Origin: Knufia peltigerae
Lineage: Eukaryota; Ascomycota; Eurotiomycetes; Chaetothyriales; Trichomeriaceae
Direction: 5' to 3'
Length of the DNA: 64,000 nucleotides
Assembly: GCA_030247855.1 (NCBI GenBank)
Contig: JAPDRN010000067.1
Location: 1-64,000, forward strand
In this document: one piece after another, positions 33,881 through 42,569 of the stretch
How positions within the stretch are numbered: position 1 is the first letter of the stretch
How the letters are laid out: each line of letters opens with the position of its first letter
The notes under the pieces: model-generated
The model's input: only the letters and a program-made list of their open reading frames with translations
Told to the model about the DNA's origin: nothing
Database searches by the model: none
Translations under genes and position numbers: made by a program

Positions 33881-35508
33881 CATGATGACCAAGCCTGGGG
33901 GAGTAACCTTAACAATTTCATCGTGGACAGTGGAAACGTCTGCCAGGACCCACGGAAGAACAAAGTCAGCGATGGCCCCCCTCCCTCTCCCTCCCCCCTT
34001 CGCCCCCAAAATAGGAGGCAACTAATGTTGTAGGTATGTTGGGGCTTCGATGTTGAGCCAAAGTTTTAAGATATCCCTCTCCCGGCTGAATAACAACCAG
34101 AGTCCCTTTTTTAGTTAGTATACTTGTCGGTCCGACCGGAATCCGGGATATATTATTACTCACAGTCATTCTCCTACACCCAGGTGACCAGTCAGGGATG
34201 ACCTTGTCGATGAGTTCCTCGTGGCCAGGGCCAAGCTTGCGGATCATATCTTGGCTGAAGAACTTCTTGAACTGCTCATTGTCTGCAGAGCCGCGCAGGC
34301 ACGCCTTGCCCCATTCGGGCCTCGAATTCCTTGCGATAGGCGAGGTGGAAGTGGGCGTCCTCTCGAAAGGACTTTTTTCTTCTTCCTCGGTATAGTAGCG
34401 TCTTCCGACGACGGCTTCGAGGCCTGCGGTACCCGCCTTTTGTTTGTCGGTTTGAATCTGTGGTGAAATCCAACTTGTTTCGCATGAAAACGGTCAAACG
34501 TTCGGCACCTACAGTCGGTGTGTCGAACAACCTGGATCAGCTCTTCTTGATCCTGACTAGGTAGCATGTAAGGGGCATGAAATCCTTGAAGTTACCTTTG
34601 GCGAGGTTGGGCACCATTTGAATGGAACTAGAGCCTGTCCCTACGACAGCAACCTTCTTGCCGCGCGCATCGATTGTTTCATCCCAAGCAGCGGAGTGTG
34701 CGAGTTGTCGGCGGAAATCATGCAAGCCTTCGATGGCAGGCCCTGGGTATCAGTGAGCATTCCAAGCGTATCTCAAAAGCTCCGTCAAGTAGTTAATTTA
34801 CATTTCCTTTCGTTGACAACCCCTGCCCCATAGATCAAGACGTGACATGTATCGTGAATGACTTCGCCATTGTGTTCGATCTCGACATCCCTTACATAAC
34901 ATTCATTCTCTGTTGATTGCAAACCCACCCCTAAAGCTGCAGCTTTGTCCACGCATAAAAGGAGACTTACAAGTACCTCCAAGCTCCTTCCACGTAGCGC
35001 TGAGGACCTTATGTTTGAGCCTGACGAAGAGTTCCAATTGGTGCTTCTTGTAGAACCTCAAGAAATAATTCTGGATCTCTACATGACCAGCATAGAAGCG
35101 GACCACTCCGTATCTGGCTCGAAAGTGTAGGTGTAACAATGTGTGGGAATGTCACAAGCACAGCCTTGGAAATGTTCTTAGGGTCAGTCACACTTCCTAC
35201 TATTCTTCGGCTTGTGAAAAAGACTCACCTGGATATCTGTTTTCCCACCAAGTTCCTCCCACCTCTGGATTTCTGTTGGGACAAAAGTCAACTTATGATC
35301 AAGAATAGAAGGGGGTTTGGGAAGCATATGTGATTTAGTACTTTTCGTATAAAACCAGTTCATAGTTCTAAAGCATCTTTCTGGCCTTGTAGGCCATCAA
35401 AAGGCCCGAGGCACCTGCGCCAACATGGATGATCTTGATCCGATCCGCCGTCGAGTGTACCTCATCGAGGATCTCAATCATGGGTGGAGGTGGATCTGCG
35501 TGAAGCAT
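33881..35508 (-). pseudogene. Baeyer-Villiger-type flavin monooxygenase, decayed and truncated
   Basis: The ATG is at complement 35506-35508. Recognisable parts in order: VGAGASGLLMAYKARKML (FAD Rossmann), GGTWWENRYPG plus GCACDIPTHCYTYTFEP, EIQNYFLRFYKKHQLELF, HVLIYGAGVV, LHDFRRQLAHSAAWDE, VAVVGTGSSSIQMVPNL (NADPH Rossmann), EFHLAYRKEFEARMGQ, QFKKFFSQDMIRKLGPG, PDWSPGCRRM, PGEGYLKTLAQ and VSTVHDEIVKVTPPGLV. Lesions: TAG at 35368-35370 after ARKML; a frameshift at about 35097-35105 within EWSRFYAG-like sequence; a frameshift at about 34303-34308 after RMGQ; about 112 nt of foreign purine-rich sequence (33941-34052) inside YLKTLAQ/VSTVHDE; and loss of the C-terminal region with the ATGFD-type motif. 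Intact relatives convert ketones to esters using FAD, NADPH and O2. Confidence 0.85.
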
Positions 35509-36217
35509 TTTGCAAGGTGGATTTAGTCGTTTGCAAATGACCCGGCCTTGACTCCCTGGTTCAATCCACGAAGCCTGCGAAGCGTTGAGGCAGAATTGTC
35601 AAGCCGATAGGTATTGAGTTCGCTCCCGAATGGACACGATGAGTAAGTACCCCGGTATACATACGGACGATCACTTATCTTACCGCCACAATAATTCTAG
35701 TAGAGCGGACATTCAGAAGCAACAACTTACCTCGGTCACTCCCCTCAGCCTGGACGGGCCTAGCCTACTACCATTCAGTAAGGTCCCGGACGACAAGATG
35801 GCCAGATTAGGATGAACCAGAACTCCGAGTCCTCGGACGTGATATCGGAGACCGGTGACTTGGGAATTTGCCAAGCCGGAACTGGCCCCACGGAAAGGGA
35901 GTGACAGCCTTGCACGAATCTCTCCGCATAGTCAACTAGGTAAGCTATACTCGTAGTGAGCAGTACAGTAGAAGTTATAAGGACTAGGTGCTGTTAGCAC
36001 ATCTGAAACATGTTTAGCGCTGAACATATATAAGTCATCTCTGATTGGCGTGATGTTATTGGTGCCTACGATATCAGCCACGAATCCTCAACGTGAACTA
36101 TGACATTGAAGCATTGCCCATACAGGGAAAGTGGTGAGTTATGCCAGTAGTCAAATGGCTGCCATAACAAGAGAAAAGCACTATATTCATCATTGATGCT
36201 TTTGCAAATTTAGTCTC
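35509..36217. other. spacer inside the decayed cluster
   Basis: About 700 bp with no supported gene and one TACTCGTA site at 35948-35955. It probably held the monooxygenase promoter. Confidence 0.45.
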
Positions 36218-37103
36218 TCATGCTGGAGCTCTTCGTGTCTTCTCCATCTGTGCCTTCATTATTGCGAGGAGTTCTCGAAACTGTTTCTCATCCCCGTTCA
36301 TGGACCCAAAATACCTCGCCGTATCATCACCCAGGTGCCCCTCCATTTCTACATACTGATCATCGGCGACAAAAAGGGTGTGGCCGTGGTAGGAAGCGTC
36401 GACCACAAGTTTGGCAACGGCCAGGCCAACGGCAGAAGGAGGTTGAATGGGCAGACCAACACCCCTGAACTCGCTCACCATTCCTTTGGTTTTGTTAGAT
36501 TCGGTATACCCCGGTGCAACGACATTGATGCGCATAGGAATATGTGGGTGAAGCTGCAATTTCATCGCCCTCAGAAATCCTATTACGGAGAAAGCGTGTC
36601 TACATACTGTATGCTGCAGAACTCACGCCAAAGTATCCAGCGCCGGAGGACGTCATAACAATGCTGCCGCCAGGAGGTTGCTACTTTTGCATATGATGAA
36701 TCACTAGTGCCACCGAGTTAAGACACCCAGAGAGGTTGACATCGAGAGAGCGCCTGTCCGGTTCCAAAACTTTGCCGTCCTCTTCTCGTAGGCTGACATA
36801 GTCGGATCTGTCCACAATCCCAGCATTCGCAAAGACAACATCGATTCTTCCGTATTTCTCGATGGTCGCCGCGAATAACAGTCTGAGGTCGTCACACACA
36901 GTGACATCAGCCCGGATGTAGAGCACTCTCGAGTCTAAATCTTCTGGAGGACATTCGGTGTCTGCAATAACAACTGCGTTTGCTCCCTTGCGGAGGAACA
37001 ATTCGGCCGTGGCAAGGCCGATGCCGGACGACGCGCCGGTGATCAAGAAAACCTTGTCCTCTAGGCTGTTCACCTCAGACGCTTCAATCTTGAAATAACG
37101 CAT
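36218..37103 (-). pseudogene. short-chain dehydrogenase, decayed at its catalytic motif
   Basis: The start is the ATG at complement 37101-37103 (MRYFKIEASEVN). The cofactor motif LITGASSGIGLATAELF and VFANAGIVD are intact. An in-frame TAG (36681-36683) then follows HHMQK, exactly before QPPGGSIVMTSSGAGYFG, which continues in the same frame. The catalytic segment reads AYSM and then TAG (36600-36602) with about two bases missing, so the YxxxK lysine is lost and the frame shifts. The remainder, VIGFLRAMKLQLHPH through INVVAPGYTESN to the end at 36218, stays open. No GT-AG intron of workable size removes either stop (28 nt would be needed for the second). Intact SDRs of this kind interconvert secondary alcohols and ketones. 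Confidence 0.8.
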
Positions 37104-37421
37104 TGCTGTAATTGTTCTCTGTTTTCTCGACCTGTAAGCAACATGTCCGAATATTTGAATAAATGCTGGTAAAGGTAGTAGAGATACAGAATACGTGTGA
37201 CCATCACCGAGGCCCGGTGATTTGTTCCGAAATTTGATCTTTCCACGGTTCGACCGACGGTGGACCGGCAGACGGTTATCCCCTCCACGGGGTGCTTTGT
37301 GCATATCGCTGAGTTGGATTGGGAAGTCAAAACCTCGCATGGTGTGCAGCGCCGTTACCATTTAACTAAGAGTCAGGTCTTGGGGTCATTGATAGCTTCA
37401 GCACCAGCAATCAATTCGAAA

Positions 37422-38656
37422 ATGTCGCATCAGAGTGTAGATGATGTGCGGGCGCTGGGACAAATCGACCTGGAATTCAAAGCCGCACATGCTTCATCTG
37501 CTAGCCATATCTTATTGCTAACTTCGACCTAGTTCTTGGATGCGCATCCACTTCCGGTGCCGAAGTACGACGACTTACTAGAATACAAGCAGATAGCTGC
37601 ACAGCGAAGCTCCATGGTCGCAAAGGCCCTCGGAGATCCGCCCTAAGAGATCAAGCAGAGCGAATTGCACTACACTACCAGAAATGGAGCGAGAGCCACG
37701 GCCAAGCTCTACCAACCTACCGTCCAGCCAAAGCACAAGAGTCCAGAAATTGTCATGTTCCACGGTGGCGGCTTCTGCATTGGTTCGCCAGATAGCGAGG
37801 AACAAAGCTGCCGTAACTTCGTACAAGCATTCGGCGCGGTTTGCATTTCAGCAGCATACAGACTTGCTCCTGAGTTTCCATTTCTGTATGCCGTCAAAGA
37901 TGGCTGGGATGCTCTCAGACGGGTTACCGAGCAGGCAGAGGTTTGGGGAGCAGATCTTTCGTCTAGTTTCATTGTCGGCGGAATATCCGCGGGCGGGAAT
38001 GTTGCTGCAGTGTTGGCGCATCTTGCAAGAGATGAGCCTCTTGCAGTGCCTCTGATGGGACAGTATCTTGCCATTCCCGCAGTCCTGCCACCTACCGTTG
38101 TCCCCGGCAAATATAAAGAACTATATCTTTCATGAGATGAGCATCAAGACAGTCCGTGCTTCCCAAAGCAGCAATTGACCTATTCGACAGTGGATATCGG
38201 GCTGACTATGACGATTCGGTGCTATTTCCTGTTTTCAACCACCCCAGAGGGCACGCAGGACTCCCACCGGCTCAATTCCAAGTTGATGGTATGGACCCGA
38301 TAAGAGATGACGCCCTCATATACGAGCGTGTGTTGCGAGAAGAATCCCGAATTGATACCAAGTTGTACGTATACCCGGGTCTGCCACACGGCCATTGGGC
38401 GTTCTTCCCATCGTTGAAAAGCAGTGCCAAATTTAGGATTGAGCAAGTGGAAGGGGTAGGGTGGATGTTGGGTCGCACTCCGGACTACAGCAAAGGTGTG
38501 ACAGGCGCAACCGCAGTTACCGTCCAGTTAGCTAGGATGAGGTGGAAGTTGATCAGCCTGGTCAGAAATGGGTTGGAAGTACTCCGTACGAGCACGAGTA
38601 TCGTTGTTGTGATATACCTGCCATGGCAACGATCCGGTAGCCGATCATGTTTGTAG
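37422..38656 (+). pseudogene. HSL-type alpha/beta-hydrolase esterase, decayed
   Basis: ATG at 37422 (MSHQSVDDVRALGQ). The expected first intron ends in GCTAAC...CCTAG (37532), but no GT donor exists before it, and the unspliced frame hits TAG at 37530-37532. FLDAHPLPVPKYDDLLEYKQ resumes immediately. TAA at 37644-37646 interrupts ALGDPP/EIKQSELHYTT. The long middle is intact with the oxyanion motif FHGGGFCIG and nucleophile GISAGGN. TGA at 38133-38135 (KELYLS stop) and a one-base deletion near 38150-38156 precede PKAAIDLFDSGYRADYDD, DPIRDD (acid) and GLPHGHW (His). The native stop may also be gone, since the frame runs about 60 codons beyond the usual end. Intact relatives hydrolyse short esters. 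Confidence 0.8.
38580..38588 (+). repeat. TACTCCGTA motif copy
   Basis: An exact copy lying just past the usual end of the decayed esterase, in sequence that is read only because the stop is lost. Confidence 0.65.
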
Positions 38657-38867
38657 CGGGGAGACTAGTGGTTTCACATGTCAGAAATCAACAAGACCAA
38701 ATTGAGCTGCAATTCGATTGTGTTCATATTGTGGGTGAAGTGAAGGGATGTATGCACAAAAGTTTGTCAAAGTGAGTGTCTGTTCTCCCTCTCACCATGG
38801 CACTAGAAGGTCATGGCACTGGGGAGTACACAGGGCAGCACAGGGCAGCACCTGCAGGGTCCAACTA

Positions 38868-38875
38868 GAACGTTC
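38868..38875 (+). promoter_or_regulatory. candidate heat-shock element
   Basis: GAAnnTTC in the form GAACGTTC, followed by TTTCG, a partial third unit. It lies about 630 bp upstream of the Hsp90 start and about 420 bp upstream of the leader intron. Hsf1 binds nGAAn arrays; three full units would be more convincing. Confidence 0.4.
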
Positions 38876-39286
38876 TTTCGTGGTTGCCGTTTGAACAGAA
38901 TTAGGCAACCAATGGGGAGGTGCATATTGAGCTCCCCACACTACAGAATGGCCTTTCCAATGCAACCACCAGCCTGCGCCCAATAATTCTGAGTGTCTGA
39001 CAAGGACCGTGACACCCTTGACTGCGCCCTATTTCACTGACACGGGCACTTGGTCTTGCCTAATAATCCTTATATCTCACGGTCAGACAGCCACCCATGG
39101 CATTCACCTTCAGGCGTCTTTCGATGCGATTCCATAAGACCCACTCAATTTTTGGAGGCTTCACAGCAACATAGAAATACTGCCAGCCTGCTCTCTCACT
39201 CTTCAGCTTTTTCTCCCACAACTATCCTCTCGCGCAATAGATATCTCGTTCTTTGCCTGCCTTGAATTAGACATACCTCTTTTCCG

Positions 39287-39469
39287 GTAAGTACGGTCCA
39301 TTGTTGTTGATCTTTTGTCCCCATCTCAGAGTCCCTGCGCTGTGTTGACGGCTTGATTTCACATGTCCTTGTGAGACCAAAGTCAGCGCAGCCTGAGAAG
39401 TCAAACGCACATTGCTCTACCTACAAAACCATATTCGTTTCAGAAACACTGACTTCTCATTCTCTACAG
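39287..39469 (+). other. intron in the Hsp90 5' leader
   Basis: GTAAGT at 39287, branch-like CTGAC near 39449 and TACAG at 39469; 183 nt. It removes an in-frame but non-homologous upstream extension, leaving the ATG at 39500 as the start. Confidence 0.65.
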
Positions 39470-39499
39470 ACCTCAAGATACCCCTTCACATCCGCAAAG

Positions 39500-41608
39500 A
39501 TGGCTCCCAATGAGACCTTCGAGTTCCAGGCTGAGATCTCTCAGCTGCTCTCCCTCATCATCAACACCGTCTACTCCAACAAAGAGATCTTCCTGAGAGA
39601 ACTGATCTCCAACTGCTCAGATGCCCTAGACAAGATCAGATATGAGGCTCTCTCAGATCCAAGCAAATTGGACTCTGGCAAAGACCTCAGAATCGACATC
39701 ATCCCAGACAAGGAGAACAAGACCCTCACCATTCAAGATACCGGTATTGGCATGACCAAGGCCGATCTTGTCAACAACCTTGGTACCATTGCCCGATCAG
39801 GCACCAAGCAGTTCATGGAAGCCTTGACTGCCGGTGCTGATATTTCCATGATTGGTCAATTCGGTGTCGGTTTCTACTCTGCATACCTTGTCGCAGACAA
39901 AGTCACTGTCATCTCAAAGAGCAACGATGACGAACAGTACATCTGGGAGTCCAGCGCCGGTGGTACCTTCACCATCACTCAAGACACCGAGGGTGAGCCT
40001 CTTGGTCGTGGTACCAAGATGATCCTTCACCTCAAGGACGAACAGACCGACTACCTGAACGAGTCCAAGATCAAGGAAGTCGTAAAGAAACACTCCGAAT
40101 TCATCTCCTACCCCATCTACCTTCACGTTCTCAAGGAGACCGAGAAGGAGGTTCCTGACGAGGATGCCGAGGAAGTCAAGGAAGATGACGACGAGAAGAA
40201 GCCCAAGATTGAAGAGGTGGATGATGACGAAGAGGAGAAGAAGCCAAAGACAAAGAAGATCAAGGAGTCCAAGATTGAAGAGGAAGAGCTCAACAAGACC
40301 AAGCCAATCTGGACCCGCAACCCCTCCGACATCACCCAAGAGGAATACGCTTCCTTCTACAAGTCCCTCTCCAACGATTGGGAGGACCACTTGGCCGTCA
40401 AGCACTTCTCCGTTGAAGGTCAGCTCGAGTTCCGTGCCATCCTCTTCGTTCCCAAGCGTGCTCCTTTCGATCTCTTCGAGACCAAGAAGACCAAGAACAA
40501 CATCAAGCTGTACGTCCGACGTGTCTTCATCACTGATGATGCGACCGACTTGATCCCTGAGTGGCTTGGCTTCATCAAGGGTGTCGTTGACTCTGAGGAT
40601 CTTCCTCTGAACTTGTCTCGTGAGACTCTCCAGCAGAACAAGATCATGAAGGTCATCAAGAAGAACATCGTCAAGAAGTGCCTGGAGCTCTTCAATGAAA
40701 TCGCCGAGGACCGCGAGCAATTCGACAAGTTCTACTCTGCTTTCAGCAAGAACATCAAGCTCGGTATCCACGAGGATTCTCAGAACCGCCAGTCCCTTGC
40801 CAAGCTCCTCCGCTTTAACTCCACCAAGTCTGGCGAGGATACCACCTCTTTGACCGACTACATCACTCGTATGCAAGAGCACCAGAAGCAAATCTACTAC
40901 ATCACTGGCGAGTCCATCAAGGCCGTCTCCAAGTCTCCCTTCCTTGACACTCTCAAGGAGAAGAACTTCGAAGTCTTGTTCTTGGTTGACCCCATCGATG
41001 AATATGCCATGACTCAGCTCAAGGAGTTCGACGGCAAGAAGCTTGTCGATATCACCAAGGACTTCGAGCTCGAGGAGACCGATGAGGAGAAGAAGGAGCG
41101 TGAGCAGGAAGAGAAGGAGTACGAAGGCCTCGCCAAGAGCCTGAAGAACATCCTCGGTGACAAGGTCGAGAAGGTCGTTGTGTCACACAAGCTCATTGGC
41201 TCTCCTTGCGCCATCCGTACCGGCCAGTTCGGTTGGTCTGCCAACATGGAACGTATCATGAAGGCACAAGCCCTGCGTGACACTTCGATGTCCTCCTACA
41301 TGTCTTCCAAGAAGACGTTTGAAATCTCGCCCAAGTCTGCCATCATCCGAGAGCTCAAGAAGAAGGTTGAGGCTGATGGTGAGAACGACCGCACTGTCAA
41401 GTCCATCACTCAACTCCTGTTCGAGACCTCTCTCCTCGTTTCCGGATTCACCATCGACGAGCCAGCCTCGTTCGCCGAGCGTATCCACAAGCTCGTGTCT
41501 CTTGGCTTGAACGTCGACGAGGAGGCCGAGACTTCTGAGGAGAAGGCTGCCGAGGAGGCTCCTGCTGGTGAAGCCACTGGTGAGAGCGCCATGGAAGAGG
41601 TCGACTAA
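39500..41608 (+). CDS. hsp90: cytosolic Hsp90 molecular chaperone
   Basis: A single exon of 702 residues from MAPNETFEFQAEISQL. All Hsp90 signatures are present: YSNKEIFLRELISNCSDALD (ATP-site Glu and Asn), DTGIGMTKADLVNNLGTIA, GQFGVGFYSAYLVAD, the highly charged Glu/Lys linker at about residues 215-265, LYVRRVFITDDA and LNLSRETLQQNKI in the middle domain, and SANMERIMKAQALRD at the C-terminal dimer domain. It ends in MEEVD, which recruits TPR co-chaperones. It folds kinases, receptors and other clients in the cytosol in an ATP-driven cycle. The open frame reaches back to 39353, but that part is intron and leader with no Hsp90 similarity. Codon use is strongly biased to C-ending codons, consistent with high expression. 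Confidence 0.98.
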   Translation: MAPNETFEFQAEISQLLSLIINTVYSNKEIFLRELISNCSDALDKIRYEALSDPSKLDSGKDLRIDIIPDKENKTLTIQDTGIGMTKADLVNNLGTIARSGTKQFMEALTAGADISMIGQFGVGFYSAYLVADKVTVISKSNDDEQYIWESSAGGTFTITQDTEGEPLGRGTKMILHLKDEQTDYLNESKIKEVVKKHSEFISYPIYLHVLKETEKEVPDEDAEEVKEDDDEKKPKIEEVDDDEEEKKPKTKKIKESKIEEEELNKTKPIWTRNPSDITQEEYASFYKSLSNDWEDHLAVKHFSVEGQLEFRAILFVPKRAPFDLFETKKTKNNIKLYVRRVFITDDATDLIPEWLGFIKGVVDSEDLPLNLSRETLQQNKIMKVIKKNIVKKCLELFNEIAEDREQFDKFYSAFSKNIKLGIHEDSQNRQSLAKLLRFNSTKSGEDTTSLTDYITRMQEHQKQIYYITGESIKAVSKSPFLDTLKEKNFEVLFLVDPIDEYAMTQLKEFDGKKLVDITKDFELEETDEEKKEREQEEKEYEGLAKSLKNILGDKVEKVVVSHKLIGSPCAIRTGQFGWSANMERIMKAQALRDTSMSSYMSSKKTFEISPKSAIIRELKKKVEADGENDRTVKSITQLLFETSLLVSGFTIDEPASFAERIHKLVSLGLNVDEEAETSEEKAAEEAPAGEATGESAMEEVD

Positions 41609-42569
41609 ACATCTCGCCACATCTGAAACGTGTGATGTTTCAATTTGACACGCTTCCTTTCCGCCGCTGGTCACATTGTATCATCTTCGAAAGTCGAAAA
41701 AGGGCGTTTTTTAAGGTGTTTTGTGGTGATGATCTCTCTCTCTTCATCAGCGATATCCCCGGACATGGATAAATGGTTTTTTTCTTCGTGAAAGACGGAC
41801 ATGATGAACAAAAAAGAACACGCGAAGCGACAACGGCGGGGATGAATGAAATGCGCTTAAGCTATGGCAGTTTTTTCAGTACTCGTAGCAAAGAAAGGAG
41901 AGCATCAGTAGTTTAGTTATCCTCTTTTTGTCCTTCTTAGGAGGGAGGGGGCTTCTTCTACTACTTGTACTCCGTATGTAATTCTCAATCAAATTGCGAT
42001 TCCAAGCAAAAAGTTTCGAAGTGTACCAACCTCGCCAGCAGTGTTTTTTTCCCCTCTAGTATTCATTGTTTTTCAATCATGCGTTGTATGCGATACATAC
42101 TATTCGTACAGGAAGGTGTGCGCCGACCAAGAAGAATTATCCCCGTCTACACAAAAACATCGTGGAGTCCTACTTCTCTTCTCCCATCCACCAACAAGAA
42201 GAAAAGAAAATGGGAATCAATCGATCGAGAAAGTTTCTCGATGACAAGTGAATTGATTTCATGGGTTGTGGCAAATTAATATTCGGGTGTCCTCGACGCC
42301 GTGGTTCGGGCTGGGTATCTTTTTTCTCCTCTCCCCCTCTCTCTCTGTCTCTTAGATGAAAAGGTACCAAAAAATAAAACAGCGGATAATGTAGTAGGCG
42401 CGTGATATATATGATACACCGCAATTCTCTCCCTCTCTCCCCCTCTCAATCCAAGATTCTCAAAACCCCCCTCGATCCATACTACAACGTGTCAAAGTGG
42501 ACATGATTTCTTCCCTCCCCTCTTTCCCTTCCAACAAGGATTCACGAAAACCTCCTACAGATTCTCGTC
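41609..42569. other. convergent 3' region of hsp90 and sepA
   Basis: About 960 bp, T- and CT-rich, with TACTCGTA at 41880 and TACTCCGTA at 41968. Small frames are low complexity. No gene is supported. Confidence 0.5.
41968..41976 (+). repeat. TACTCCGTA motif copy
   Basis: An exact copy in the hsp90/sepA 3' spacer. Confidence 0.7.

Larger units (their letters stand above)
38657..39499. promoter_or_regulatory. Hsp90 promoter and 5' leader
   Basis: It contains a perfect inverted heat-shock pair, GAACGTTC, at 38868-38875, a 10-bp direct repeat (cagggcagca twice, 38831-38850), CT-rich sequence from about 39190, and the leader intron listed separately. Confidence 0.55.

Noticed and set aside
39353..39499. 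N-terminal extension of Hsp90
   Set aside because: The in-frame start is not followed by Hsp90-like sequence, and a well-formed leader intron (39287-39469) covers most of it.
39914..40891. 325-codon antisense frame in hsp90
   Set aside because: A shadow of strong codon bias in a highly expressed gene; hydrophobic repeats mirror the charged linker.
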